Shown here: positions 8,168-17,526 of the stretch, piece after piece | Layout of the letters: each line of letters opens with the position of its first letter | Position numbering within the stretch: the stretch's first letter is position 1 | From: an uncultured Pelagibacteraceae bacterium | GTDB lineage: Bacteria; Pseudomonadota; Alphaproteobacteria; Pelagibacterales; Pelagibacteraceae | Direction: 5' to 3' | Length of the DNA stretch: 34,896 bases | Assembly (NCBI GenBank): GCA_902603045.1 | Contig: CACKTH010000007.1 | Coordinates: 1 to 34,896 of the forward strand | Notes under the pieces: model-generated | The model's database searches: none | The model's input: only the letters and a program-made list of their open reading frames with translations | Told to the model about the DNA's origin: nothing | Translations under genes and position numbers: made by a program

Positions 8168-9277
8168 ATGAAAAATCTAAAAAAAACATCTATAACACTT
8201 ACTATACTATCATTTTTAACTTTTTTTACACCAGCAAATGCTGACATTAAAGTTGTTACATCGATTAAACCAATACACTCTTTAGCTAGCTATTTAATGG
8301 ATGGTGTTGCTAAACCTGATTTAATAGTTGATGGATATGCTTCTCCACATGGCTTTGCAATGAAACCCTCACATGCAAAAATGTTACAAAATGCAGATAT
8401 TGTATTTTGGGTAGGTGAAGACTTAGAAAATTTTTTAGAAAAACCTTTAGATTCAATTGCTGCAAAAGCAGAAAAAATTGAGCTTATGGAAATAAAAGGT
8501 TTAGTTAAATTAAAATTTAGAGAAAGAAATATTTTTGATGATCATGACGATCACGGACACGATGATCATGGTCATAAAAAAAAAGATGATCATGATGACC
8601 ACGACCATGACGATCATGCAAAAAAAGAAGATGGGCATAAAGAGGATGATCATGACGATCATGGACACAAGAAAAAAGATGATCATGATGACCACGACCA
8701 TGACGATCATGCAAAGAAAAAGGATGGACATGATGATCACGACGATCATGATGGACATGAAGGTCATCACCATGGTGAATTTGACCCGCACATTTGGTTA
8801 GATCCAATTAATGCAAAAGTTATTTTATTTGAAATGTCTAAGCACTTAATTGAAAATGATCCAACCAATGAGTCAGCTTACAGAGCTAATTTAAGTAAGG
8901 CTTACAAAGATATTGATAAATTAACAAGTGATGTAACAGCTGAGCTTAACGAAAGTACAGCCTCTATTGTTTTTCATGATGCTTACCAATATTTTGAAGA
9001 AAGATTTAAAGTTAATATATTAGGAGCTTTTACTGTAAATACAGATGTATTACCTGGAGCAGAACAATTAGCTGAAATAAGAGAGGTAATTGAACATGAT
9101 AAAGTTGCTTGTGTATTTTCAGAACCTCAATTTAATCCTAATATCATTAAAGCTGTTGCAAAAGATATGAATATTAAAACTGGAGTTGTTGATCCATTAG
9201 GTGCAACATTAACTCCCGGAAAAGGTTTATATTTTGATTTAATAAAAAATATGTCAAAATCCTTTAAAGGGTGTTAA
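8168..9277 (+). CDS. znuA: Zinc ABC transporter substrate-binding protein ZnuA
   Basis: Signal peptide (ITLTILSFLTFFTPANA), His/Asp-rich loop, EFDPHIWLDP, CVFSEPQFNPNIIKAVA, DPLGATLTPGKGLYFDL. Cys residues consistent with the ZnuA disulfide. Confidence 0.95.
   Translation: MKNLKKTSITLTILSFLTFFTPANADIKVVTSIKPIHSLASYLMDGVAKPDLIVDGYASPHGFAMKPSHAKMLQNADIVFWVGEDLENFLEKPLDSIAAKAEKIELMEIKGLVKLKFRERNIFDDHDDHGHDDHGHKKKDDHDDHDHDDHAKKEDGHKEDDHDDHGHKKKDDHDDHDHDDHAKKKDGHDDHDDHDGHEGHHHGEFDPHIWLDPINAKVILFEMSKHLIENDPTNESAYRANLSKAYKDIDKLTSDVTAELNESTASIVFHDAYQYFEERFKVNILGAFTVNTDVLPGAEQLAEIREVIEHDKVACVFSEPQFNPNIIKAVAKDMNIKTGVVDPLGATLTPGKGLYFDLIKNMSKSFKGC
8579..8715 (+). repeat. Internal His/Asp-rich tandem duplication in znuA (93-bp period)
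   Basis: 8579-8622 and 8672-8715 are identical over 44 bp at an offset of 93 bp. Protein unit approximates DDHGHKKKDDHDDHDHDDHAKK(E/K)DGH, present twice. Confidence 0.85.
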
Positions 9278-9285
9278 TTTAATTA

Positions 9286-10260
9286 ATGGGAGAAACTAAC
9301 AAACAAGTTCCAGTTACTGTTTTAACTGGCTTTTTAGGCGCTGGAAAAACTACTCTTTTAAATAGAATATTAACCGAGCAGCATGGAAAAAAATATGCTG
9401 TGATAGTTAATGAGTTTGGTGAGCAGGGCATTGATAATGATTTAGTTGTTGATGCTGATGAAGAAGTATTTGAGATGAACAACGGTTGCATATGTTGCAC
9501 TGTAAGAGGTGATCTAATCCGTATTCTAAGTGGCCTCATGAAGCGAGCAGATAAACTTGATGCAATCATAGTAGAAACTACTGGATTAGCTGATCCAGCT
9601 CCTGTTGCACAAACATTTTTTGTTGATCAAGATGTTGCTGATCGTACAAAATTAGATGCAATTGTTACTGTTGCTGATGCTGTTCACTTGAGTACACAAT
9701 TATCAGATCATCATGAAGCAGAAGAACAAATTGCATTTGCTGATGTTGTATTATTAAACAAAATAGATCTTGTTGATGAAAGTGGATTAGAAGTTGTTAA
9801 AGAGAGAATAAAAAAAATTAATCCATTTGCAAAAATTATTCATACCACTAAATGTGGAGTATCTTTAAGTGAGATTTTAAATCTTGATGCTTTTAATTTA
9901 AAACGTATTTTAGATACTGAGCCTGATTTTTTAACATCAGATCATGATCATGAACATGATGATGATGTAACTAGCTTATCATTTGTTTCAGATACTCCTT
10001 TAAATATGGAAAAGTTTCAGGATTGGTTTAGCAAACTTTTACAAACAAAGGGACAAGATATATTAAGAACCAAAGGAATTCTCGATTTTACTGGAGAAAA
10101 TGATAGATATGTTTTTCAAGGTGTGCATATGCTTATGGATGCCTCGCCGATGGGTAAATGGCCAGAAGGCAAAGAACGAAGCTCTCGACTAGTTTTTATT
10201 GGTCGAAATCTTGAGAGTATGAATTTGAAAGAAGGATTTGAAAATTGCAAATCGGCATGA
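9286..10260 (+). CDS. COG0523 (CobW/ZNG1-type) G3E GTPase, probable zinc metallochaperone
   Basis: GFLGAGKTTLLNRIL Walker A, CICC motif (NNGCICCTVRGDL), NKID, His-rich DHDHEHDDD, CobW C-terminal domain. 8 bp after znuA. Confidence 0.9.
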   Translation: MGETNKQVPVTVLTGFLGAGKTTLLNRILTEQHGKKYAVIVNEFGEQGIDNDLVVDADEEVFEMNNGCICCTVRGDLIRILSGLMKRADKLDAIIVETTGLADPAPVAQTFFVDQDVADRTKLDAIVTVADAVHLSTQLSDHHEAEEQIAFADVVLLNKIDLVDESGLEVVKERIKKINPFAKIIHTTKCGVSLSEILNLDAFNLKRILDTEPDFLTSDHDHEHDDDVTSLSFVSDTPLNMEKFQDWFSKLLQTKGQDILRTKGILDFTGENDRYVFQGVHMLMDASPMGKWPEGKERSSRLVFIGRNLESMNLKEGFENCKSA

Positions 10261-11300
10261 AAGCTGATTCAAATAAGTTTCCAGAGTTAAATAAAACCAA
10301 ATTTGAAAATAGAGGAAAGGAGTTTAAGCTTGGAGTTCCTGTTACTAATGCTATTACGATTGGGAATTCTGTAGCTGTTGGATTTGGAGATGGAACTGTA
10401 AGAATATTTCGCTCAGGACAAATTTCAGAGGTAATAAAAGCACATAGTGGTGTTGTTCTTAGTATTTCAAAAGATGGTGAAGATATTTTAACTGGTGGCG
10501 ATGATGGTAGATTTTTAAAAATTTCACTTGATGGAGAAATAAAAGAAATTGCAAACTTTGGTTCTCGATGGGTAGATCATGTTACTGCATATAATGGTAG
10601 TCTGGTATGTACATCTGGAAATATTGTTTATCTCTGGATGCCAAATAAAAAAGAACCAAAATTATTAGAACACGAGAGTACCATTGGTGGTGTAGCATTT
10701 GATTCAAAAGGAAGAAGACTAGCAGTGTCTCGTTATGGTGGAGTTACTCTTTGGAAAAAAGATTATAGTAATAAGTGGAGCTCATCCAATTTAATTTGGA
10801 AAGGCTCGCACAATAAAGTCATTTTTAGCAATGATGATCGATTTTTGGTTACATCTATGCAAGAAAACCAACTTCATTTTTGGCGCTTAAAAGATAAAAC
10901 AGATTCCTTCATGTCTGGCTATGGAGCAAAAGTCAAAAGTTTTGCTTTTGTTTATGATTCAAAATTTTTAGTAACATCCGGTTCAAATGAAGCAATCTGT
11001 TGGCCGTTTGATGGAAATGGACCAGAAGGTCGTAAACCAATTTGTCTTCCTTACGTTGGAAATAAACCAGTAACTTTTGTTGAGCCATTCCCAAACGAAA
11101 ATGCGATTTTCACTGGTTTAAGTGATGGTTCAGTTTTTTTATCAGAAATTGAAAAATCAACCAATACGATCATCATCCGTAGCTTCACTGAGTCTGAGGT
11201 AACAACAATTGCAGTGACTGAAGATTGTTCAAGTATATTAATTGGTGATATCGGAGGAAATATTTTATGGACATCAATATGGGATGAAGAGGAAAAATAA
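10257..11300 (+). CDS. WD40-repeat beta-propeller protein
   Basis: Repeated propeller blades (VAVGFGDGTVRIFRSGQ; VLSISKDGEDILTGGDDGRFLKI; FVYDSKFLVTSGSNEAICWPF). ATG 10257 overlaps the upstream TGA (ATGA), preferred to the TTG start at 10245 in the ORF track. Confidence 0.85.
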   Translation: MKADSNKFPELNKTKFENRGKEFKLGVPVTNAITIGNSVAVGFGDGTVRIFRSGQISEVIKAHSGVVLSISKDGEDILTGGDDGRFLKISLDGEIKEIANFGSRWVDHVTAYNGSLVCTSGNIVYLWMPNKKEPKLLEHESTIGGVAFDSKGRRLAVSRYGGVTLWKKDYSNKWSSSNLIWKGSHNKVIFSNDDRFLVTSMQENQLHFWRLKDKTDSFMSGYGAKVKSFAFVYDSKFLVTSGSNEAICWPFDGNGPEGRKPICLPYVGNKPVTFVEPFPNENAIFTGLSDGSVFLSEIEKSTNTIIIRSFTESEVTTIAVTEDCSSILIGDIGGNILWTSIWDEEEK

Positions 11301-11302
11301 AT

Positions 11303-11566
11303 ATGTTCAATAAAAAAAAACCAAATGTAGAAAAAATAAGAAATTTAAAAAAAATATTTTTAAAAGAAAAAGATATTCCCGAAACATCAATTTTAAGCAT
11401 TGCAGAATTAAGCTGTCATGAACCTAATTGTCCTCCTATTGAGACGATCATAACTGAAAGAAAAATCGATGGAAAAATAAGAAATTGGCGTATTGGAAAA
11501 CCAATTAATGATATTTTAGAAATAGATATTGTTCAATTGAGTAACCCTCATAACCACTCTCATTAA
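11303..11566 (+). CDS. Small Cys/His-containing protein of unknown function in the zinc operon
   Basis: 87 aa with ELSCHEPNCPPIETIITERKIDGKIRNWRIGKP core and HNHSH C-terminus; starts 2 bp after the WD40 stop. Confidence 0.8.
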   Translation: MFNKKKPNVEKIRNLKKIFLKEKDIPETSILSIAELSCHEPNCPPIETIITERKIDGKIRNWRIGKPINDILEIDIVQLSNPHNHSH

Positions 11567-11571
11567 AATAC

Positions 11572-12165
11572 TTATTTTTTTAATGCTTCCTCAAGATAGT
11601 CTAATCTATCTTGCCCCCAAAAAATTTCATTATTGAAGACATATGAAGGTGCACCAAATACGTCGTTTTTAATCGCGTCCTCTGAATTTTGTTGATATTC
11701 TTTTTTGATCTCATCATTTAGTGCAATTTTTTTTATCTCTTCAAAATTTAAACTCAATTTTTCACAAATTTCCTCAAGAATATTAAAATCTGAAATATCT
11801 TTTTCTAATGACCATAAATATTTTAAACATTCATTTCCAAAACTAAGTTTATTTCCCATTTTATTTGAAGCAATTACAAATTTTGCTGGTAAATGAGGGT
11901 CTTTAGGTGGAAAAAATTTTGGCTGTTTATTAATTGGCAAATTTAGTTTTTTTGCAATTCTTGTAAGTTCTAAAAGTCTATATTTTTGTCGTGCAGGATG
12001 TCTTTTTGGAACTGGTAATCCTCCTGTGTTTGGAAATATATCTCCAACTAAATCAAATGGTTTTTCTATAACTTCAACATCATAATCGTTTATTATCTTA
12101 GCAAATCTATCTTTGCCCAAATAAGTAAATGGAGACAATACACTGAAATAGTATTCAATTTTCAT
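11572..12165 (-). CDS. 2-hydroxychromene-2-carboxylate isomerase / DsbA-family protein
   Basis: MKIEYYFSVLSPFTYLG...FGAPSYVFNNEIFWGQDRLDYLEEAL, typical of the HCCA isomerase-like thioredoxin fold. Confidence 0.85.
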   Translation of the reverse strand: MKIEYYFSVLSPFTYLGKDRFAKIINDYDVEVIEKPFDLVGDIFPNTGGLPVPKRHPARQKYRLLELTRIAKKLNLPINKQPKFFPPKDPHLPAKFVIASNKMGNKLSFGNECLKYLWSLEKDISDFNILEEICEKLSLNFEEIKKIALNDEIKKEYQQNSEDAIKNDVFGAPSYVFNNEIFWGQDRLDYLEEALKK

Positions 12166-12289
12166 ATAATTTAATTTTTTTTATTATAGTAAAACTTTAT
12201 CTTAATCATATATAAAAATAATAAGTAATAAACATTTCTAATAGTTTAAGTAATTGCTTTTTTTCATTAAATAAGTTCTAATAATATTA

Positions 12290-13288
12290 ATGACAACTGT
12301 TTCTCTGACTTTAGATGAAGTTTTTGAATTAGCTAACAAAACTTTACTTGCAAATGGATGCGATGAAGAAACTTCAGATACTTTATCTACTTTAATCAAA
12401 AATGCTGAAAGAGATGGATCATTATCTCATGGTCTATTTAGATTACCCGCTTATGTATCTGGTTTAAAAAGTGGAAAAATTAATGGTAAGGCTAGACCAG
12501 TGATTTCAAAATTAACTGCTAGTGTTGTTAAAGCAGATGGGAAAAATAGTCTTGCTCCAATGGTTTTAAAATATGGAATACCAGAACTTGTTAAAGCTGC
12601 AAAAGAAAATGGAGTAGCGGTTTTAGCAATTACTAATTCTCACCATATGGCTGCTATGTGGCCTGAGACAGAAGCAATAGCAGAACAAGGACTTGTTGCT
12701 TTTGCATGTACATCATACAAGCCAGCAGTTGCACCAGCAGGAGCAATTAAACCTTTATTTGGAACAAACCCAATTTCATTTGCTTGGCCAAGAAAAAATA
12801 AACCACCTGTAGTTTATGATATGGCTACTGCATCGATGGCCATGGGAGAGGTTCAAGTTGCAAAAAGAGAAGGGCACAAGGTCCCAATAGGAACTGGTTT
12901 AACTAAAGATGGAAAAGAAACAACAGATCCTGGTGAAATAGCTGATGGTGGAGTTTTGTTGCCGTTTGGCGGCTATAAAGGCTCAGGAATAGCAATGATG
13001 GTCGAATTACTTGCTGGAGCCTTAGTTGGAGATAATTTTAGTTATGAGACGGCTGAGAAGGATACATATGATGGTGGACCACCAAGTGGCGGAGAGTTTA
13101 TTTTAGCTATGTCTCCTGATAAATTAACAAATTCTGATTGGGATAGTCATTCAAATAAATTCTTTGAGAAAATGAAATCAATGGGAGAGGTTAGATTACC
13201 AGGTGAAAGACGTCACAAAAACAGATTAGATACTGGACCAAGAAATATTAATGAGGAACTTGTTAATAAAATAAAATCTTTAAGTTAA
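12290..13288 (+). CDS. Ldh-family (malate/L-lactate dehydrogenase-type) oxidoreductase
   Basis: DGSLSHGLFRLPAYVSGLKSGKI, ITNSHHMAAMWPETEAIAEQGL, LFGTNPISFAWP, LLPFGGYKGSGIAMMVELLAG. Confidence 0.9.
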   Translation: MTTVSLTLDEVFELANKTLLANGCDEETSDTLSTLIKNAERDGSLSHGLFRLPAYVSGLKSGKINGKARPVISKLTASVVKADGKNSLAPMVLKYGIPELVKAAKENGVAVLAITNSHHMAAMWPETEAIAEQGLVAFACTSYKPAVAPAGAIKPLFGTNPISFAWPRKNKPPVVYDMATASMAMGEVQVAKREGHKVPIGTGLTKDGKETTDPGEIADGGVLLPFGGYKGSGIAMMVELLAGALVGDNFSYETAEKDTYDGGPPSGGEFILAMSPDKLTNSDWDSHSNKFFEKMKSMGEVRLPGERRHKNRLDTGPRNINEELVNKIKSLS

Positions 13289-14056
13289 TTCAATTTCAAT
13301 TGGTGTGTGATCCGAAGGTTTTTGTCTTCCACGAGGAAATTTATTAATCTTTACATCTTTCACAAGATTTATAATTGAATTTGAAACTAAGAAATGATCA
13401 ATTCTCATACCATTATTTTTTTGCCATGCACCGCTTGTATAATCCCAAAAAGTATATCCTTCTTTATCAGGATGAATATATCTATATGCATCATGAAAAC
13501 CTAAACTTAATAATTCTCTTAATTTTCTTCTTATCTCTAGTCTAAACAATGCATCATTTTCATATCCTTTAGGATTATGAACATCTTCTGCTGATGGAAT
13601 TATATTAAAATCACCACCAATAATTATATTCTCTTTTTTTTTTAAATAAGCTTTTAATTTCTTAATTAAATTTTCTAGCCAATATAATTTGTAAGTATAT
13701 TTTTCTGTATCAACTGGATTTCCATTAGGTGTGTAGATATTTATTAATTTAATAGTTTTTGATTTATGTTTTAGATCTGCGGTAATAATTCTAGATTGTT
13801 TATTTTTGTCTTTAAAAATATCTTTTTCAATTTTTTCTAATTTTTTTTTAGAAATTATCGCAACTCCGTTATATGATTTTTGACCAAATACATAATTTTG
13901 ATAATTTGATTTTTCAAGGTCTTCATAAGGATAGTTTTCATCTTGAGCCTTGATCTCTTGCATCATTAAAATATCCGGTGAATATTTTTTTAGATACTCT
14001 TTAATATTATCAATTCTTGCTCTTACAGAGTTAACATTCCAGGAACTAATTATCAT
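13280..14056 (-). CDS. xth: Exodeoxyribonuclease III
   Basis: IISSWNVNSVRARI, ILMMQEIKAQD, IIGGDFNI, DHTPIEIEL. Start set at the internal ATG (MIISSWN), overlapping the upstream stop (TAATG). Confidence 0.92.
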   Translation of the reverse strand: MIISSWNVNSVRARIDNIKEYLKKYSPDILMMQEIKAQDENYPYEDLEKSNYQNYVFGQKSYNGVAIISKKKLEKIEKDIFKDKNKQSRIITADLKHKSKTIKLINIYTPNGNPVDTEKYTYKLYWLENLIKKLKAYLKKKENIIIGGDFNIIPSAEDVHNPKGYENDALFRLEIRRKLRELLSLGFHDAYRYIHPDKEGYTFWDYTSGAWQKNNGMRIDHFLVSNSIINLVKDVKINKFPRGRQKPSDHTPIEIELT

Positions 14057-14373
14057 TAAAGCGAGAAAGATACGCCACAACCACAAGAAGATTTGCTTTG
14101 CGGGTTGTTTATTTTAAAAGAATCTCCGATTAATTCTTTTACAAAATCAATTTCAGATCCTTTTAGTAAATCTGCCGATGTTTTGTCGATAAGGATATTA
14201 TCTTGTTGTAGATCATCATCCTTAGCAGAGTTATCAAATGAAAAATCATATTGAAATCCAGAGCATCCACCACCTTTAATAGCGATTCTAAAAAATGACC
14301 CTTTATCTTTTGATGAAAGAAGATGGTTTATCTGCTTTATAGCATTATCTGTAAATTTAATTTCTTTAATCAT
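14056..14373 (-). CDS. A-type iron-sulfur carrier (ErpA/IscA/HesB family)
   Basis: GGGCSGFQYDF and SSCGCGVSFSL cysteine motifs. Start set at MIKEIKFTDNAI; the longer ORF would run into dgt. Confidence 0.92.
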   Translation of the reverse strand: MIKEIKFTDNAIKQINHLLSSKDKGSFFRIAIKGGGCSGFQYDFSFDNSAKDDDLQQDNILIDKTSADLLKGSEIDFVKELIGDSFKINNPQSKSSCGCGVSFSL

Positions 14374-14423
14374 AATTAAACATTGATAAAAACAATATAA
14401 TAATATTTTGCCATTTTTAAAGA

Positions 14424-15542
14424 ATGAAAAATTACTCAAAATTAGGAACATTTGCTTCTAAAGGTAGACTGTTCAAAGAAGCGAGCAATCCTTTCAGATC
14501 ACCTTTTCAAAGAGATAGAGATAGAATAATCCATTCTACCTCATTTAGAAGATTGAAGCACAAAACCCAGGTATTTGTGAATACTGAAGGAGATCATTAT
14601 AGAACCAGAATCACTCATTCCATTGAAGTTTCACAAATTGCTAGAACAATTGCTAAATACTTAGGTTTAAATGATGATTTAGCTGAAACATTAAGTTTAG
14701 CCCATGATTTAGGTCATACCCCTTTTGGTCATGCTGGAGAAGAGTCGCTAAATGAATGTATGTATGATCACGGGGGATTTGACCACAACCTTCAAACACT
14801 TAGGATAGTAATGTTCATTGAAAATAAATATTTTAAATTTGAAGGTCTTAATTTAACATTAGAAACATTAGATGGTCTTATTAAACATAATGGCCCGGTA
14901 ACAAAGCTAGTCAAAATGAATAATCTAATTGGTTTGAAAAATTTAAAAAATAAAATTAATTTTTCAAAAAACTCCTCATTGGAGGCTCAAATTGCATCAA
15001 TATCTGATGACGTTGCATACAATAACCATGACATTCAAGACGGAATAAAAGCTAAATTATTTACTTTAAACGATATTAAACAAATCTCTTTTTTCGATGA
15101 AATTTTAAAATCATATAAAAAGAAATTAAAAAGTGAAAATAATGATATTCTTGTATACCAAACTATAAGAGACTCTATAAACTTAATGGTTCAAGACATA
15201 ATAAAAACAACGACAAGAAATATTTTAATGAATAAAATATCTACAAAAAAAGATGTATCAAATAAAAAAAATCAAATTGTTGATTTTTCCAACAAATTAA
15301 AAATAACTATAAATGAGATTAGAGATTTCCTTAGAATAACTATGTATAATAATAAAGAAGTATTGAAAAAAAATAACGAAGGAAAAAAGATAATTAAAAA
15401 GCTTTTTAGTGTAATTAGCAAAAATCCAAAAAAGTATATTAAAACTAAATATTTAAAAACTAACAAAGAAAGAGCTATATCCGATTATATTTCTGGCATG
15501 ACAGATAGGTACGCCATACAACTATATAGAGCATCAAAATGA
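14424..15542 (+). CDS. dgt: Deoxyguanosinetriphosphate triphosphohydrolase-like HD protein
   Basis: FQRDRDRIIHSTSFRRLKHKTQVF, THSIEVSQIARTIAK, LAHDLGHTPFGHAGEESL, SDDVAYNNHDIQDGI. Confidence 0.92.
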   Translation: MKNYSKLGTFASKGRLFKEASNPFRSPFQRDRDRIIHSTSFRRLKHKTQVFVNTEGDHYRTRITHSIEVSQIARTIAKYLGLNDDLAETLSLAHDLGHTPFGHAGEESLNECMYDHGGFDHNLQTLRIVMFIENKYFKFEGLNLTLETLDGLIKHNGPVTKLVKMNNLIGLKNLKNKINFSKNSSLEAQIASISDDVAYNNHDIQDGIKAKLFTLNDIKQISFFDEILKSYKKKLKSENNDILVYQTIRDSINLMVQDIIKTTTRNILMNKISTKKDVSNKKNQIVDFSNKLKITINEIRDFLRITMYNNKEVLKKNNEGKKIIKKLFSVISKNPKKYIKTKYLKTNKERAISDYISGMTDRYAIQLYRASK

Positions 15543-17269
15543 ATATATTTGAGGAATACTTAAATAAAATTTTAAATAAAATTAAATTAGCAAGTGAAGA
15601 AAAGCTAATTTTATTACCTGACAGTTTATCTGGTATAAATGTAGATATACCTCCTAAAAAATTTAAGTGCGATCTGTCAACTAATGTTGCAATGGTTTTA
15701 TCTAAAACAAATAATGAACCACCAATTAAAATTGCTGAAAAATTGAAAGATATTATTTTTAAAGATGATAATAACATTGAGAAGATAGAAATAGCAAAGC
15801 CTGGATTTATAAATATTATTTTAAAAAAAGAGTTTTGGACTTCATTTCTTTTAAATATAAATAATCTTAATAATTTTGGCGCAGCGCTTAATGGCTCTAA
15901 AAAGAAACATTTAATTGAATTCGTGTCTGCAAATCCCACTGGACCATTACATGTAGGTCATTGTAGGGGTGCTATTCTAGGGGATGTTATCTCTAATTTG
16001 TTAAAATTTAATAATCAAGAAGTTGTAAAAGAATATTATGTAAATGATCATGGTAATCAAATTTTACATTTTACTAGATCTGTATATTTGAGAATAAAAG
16101 AAAAATTAGATAATCAAACTTTTCCAGTAAATGAGGATGATTTATATCCAGGAGAATACATTAAGGATATAGCCCAACATATTATAGATAATAATAAAGA
16201 TTTACAATTTGATGATTATGAAAAAATAAAGTTAACACTTACTAAATTAGCAATTACAGAGTCACTTAAACTCATTAAGACCAATTTAAATAATTTGGGA
16301 ATTATTCATGATAACTTTGCGAGCGAGACTGAAATAGTTGTAAATAATGAGGTTGATAAGGTTATTGAGAAACTTAAAAAAGATAAATTTGTATATATAG
16401 GAAAAATCAAAGCTCCCGAAGGAGAAGACACAACGAATTGGATAGAAAGAGATCAGTTACTTTTTAGATCAACAGATTTTGGGGATGATAAAGATAGGGC
16501 ATTACAAAAATCTGATAACACATGGACTTATTTTGCTGGAGATGTTGCGTATCATAATACAAAACTAAATAGAAACTTTGATAAATTAATAAATATTTTA
16601 GGAGCGGATCATGCGGGTTATATAAAAAGAATTACATCCGTTGTCGAAGCATTATCTGGAGAAAAAAATAAATTAATTTGTAAAGTAAGCCAACTTGTTA
16701 AGCTAATAAAAGATGGCAAACCTTTTAAAATGTCTAAAAGAAAAGGAGATTACATTACCGTTGAAGATTTAATTTCTGAAGTAGGAAAAGATGCAACAAG
16801 ATTTATTATGCTAAGTAGAAGCAATGATGCTGAATTAGATTTTGATTTTACAAAAGTAAAAGAAAAATCCAAAGACAATCCACTTTATTATGTTCAATAT
16901 TGTTATGCTAGAATTTCATCGGTTTTTAGAAATATAAATAAAAATATTGATGACAAGATTGATAATGAAAATAATAATATGCAATTTAATTATGAAGAAA
17001 TTGAAATTTTTAAAAAAATTTCTGAATGGCCCAAATGTGTAGAAATTTCCACTAAAAAACTAGAACCTCATAGGATCCCTGTATATTTATATGAGTTATC
17101 ATCACAGTTTCATTCCTATTGGAATATGGGAAAAGATGATGTTGAAAAAAGATTTATCAATGATGATAAAACTATAAATATAGAAAAACTAATATTTTTA
17201 AAATCTATTGCAAAAACAATTAAAACTGGAATGGATATTATAGGTGTTGATACACCTGAAAAAATGTAA
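15539..17269 (+). CDS. argS: Arginyl-tRNA synthetase
   Basis: VEFVSANPTGPLHVGHCRGAILGD, KMSKRKGDYITVEDL, ArgS-type C-terminal domain. ATGA overlap with dgt. Confidence 0.95.
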   Translation: MNIFEEYLNKILNKIKLASEEKLILLPDSLSGINVDIPPKKFKCDLSTNVAMVLSKTNNEPPIKIAEKLKDIIFKDDNNIEKIEIAKPGFINIILKKEFWTSFLLNINNLNNFGAALNGSKKKHLIEFVSANPTGPLHVGHCRGAILGDVISNLLKFNNQEVVKEYYVNDHGNQILHFTRSVYLRIKEKLDNQTFPVNEDDLYPGEYIKDIAQHIIDNNKDLQFDDYEKIKLTLTKLAITESLKLIKTNLNNLGIIHDNFASETEIVVNNEVDKVIEKLKKDKFVYIGKIKAPEGEDTTNWIERDQLLFRSTDFGDDKDRALQKSDNTWTYFAGDVAYHNTKLNRNFDKLINILGADHAGYIKRITSVVEALSGEKNKLICKVSQLVKLIKDGKPFKMSKRKGDYITVEDLISEVGKDATRFIMLSRSNDAELDFDFTKVKEKSKDNPLYYVQYCYARISSVFRNINKNIDDKIDNENNNMQFNYEEIEIFKKISEWPKCVEISTKKLEPHRIPVYLYELSSQFHSYWNMGKDDVEKRFINDDKTINIEKLIFLKSIAKTIKTGMDIIGVDTPEKM

Positions 17270-17526
17270 TGCTAAAAGAGCTCAAATATCTATTTTATTT
17301 AATAATTATATTTTTCTTTCTATTCTTTACTCTAAGATATTATTTTTCAGACGATAATTACAAGAAATCATATAGAGCAGTTTCAAGTATTGATGAAAAA
17401 ATATCATCTAACGAAAAAAATCTATTTATTCTTAAAAATGATACGAACAACATTATTGAATATGTAGAATACAAAAATAAAAACACAAAAAAATATTCTT
17501 TTTGGGAATTGTTATATAATGATTAA
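17269..17526 (+). CDS. Small single-pass membrane protein between argS and nagZ
   Basis: 85 aa, one N-terminal TM helix, translationally coupled overlaps with both neighbours (argS by 1 nt, nagZ by 8 nt). Confidence 0.7.
   Translation: MLKELKYLFYLIIIFFFLFFTLRYYFSDDNYKKSYRAVSSIDEKISSNEKNLFILKNDTNNIIEYVEYKNKNTKKYSFWELLYND

Noticed and set aside
8535-8785. Possible CRISPR-like or minisatellite array
   Set aside because: The repeats are in frame, encode the ZnuA His-rich loop and have no unique spacers.
8510-8807. Three alternative-frame ORFs (8510-8791 -, 8517-8807 -, 8535-8801 +) with low-complexity M/I/V or H/D-rich products
   Set aside because: They are frame-shadows of the GAT/CAT-rich znuA repeat; compositional artefacts.
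11185-11400. 71-aa minus-strand ORF across WD40/87-aa gene junction
   Set aside because: Antisense to two tightly packed genes; hydrophobic low-complexity product.
15475-15939. 154-aa antisense ORF across the dgt/argS junction
   Set aside because: Lies entirely opposite two well-supported genes; no RBS or recognisable domain.
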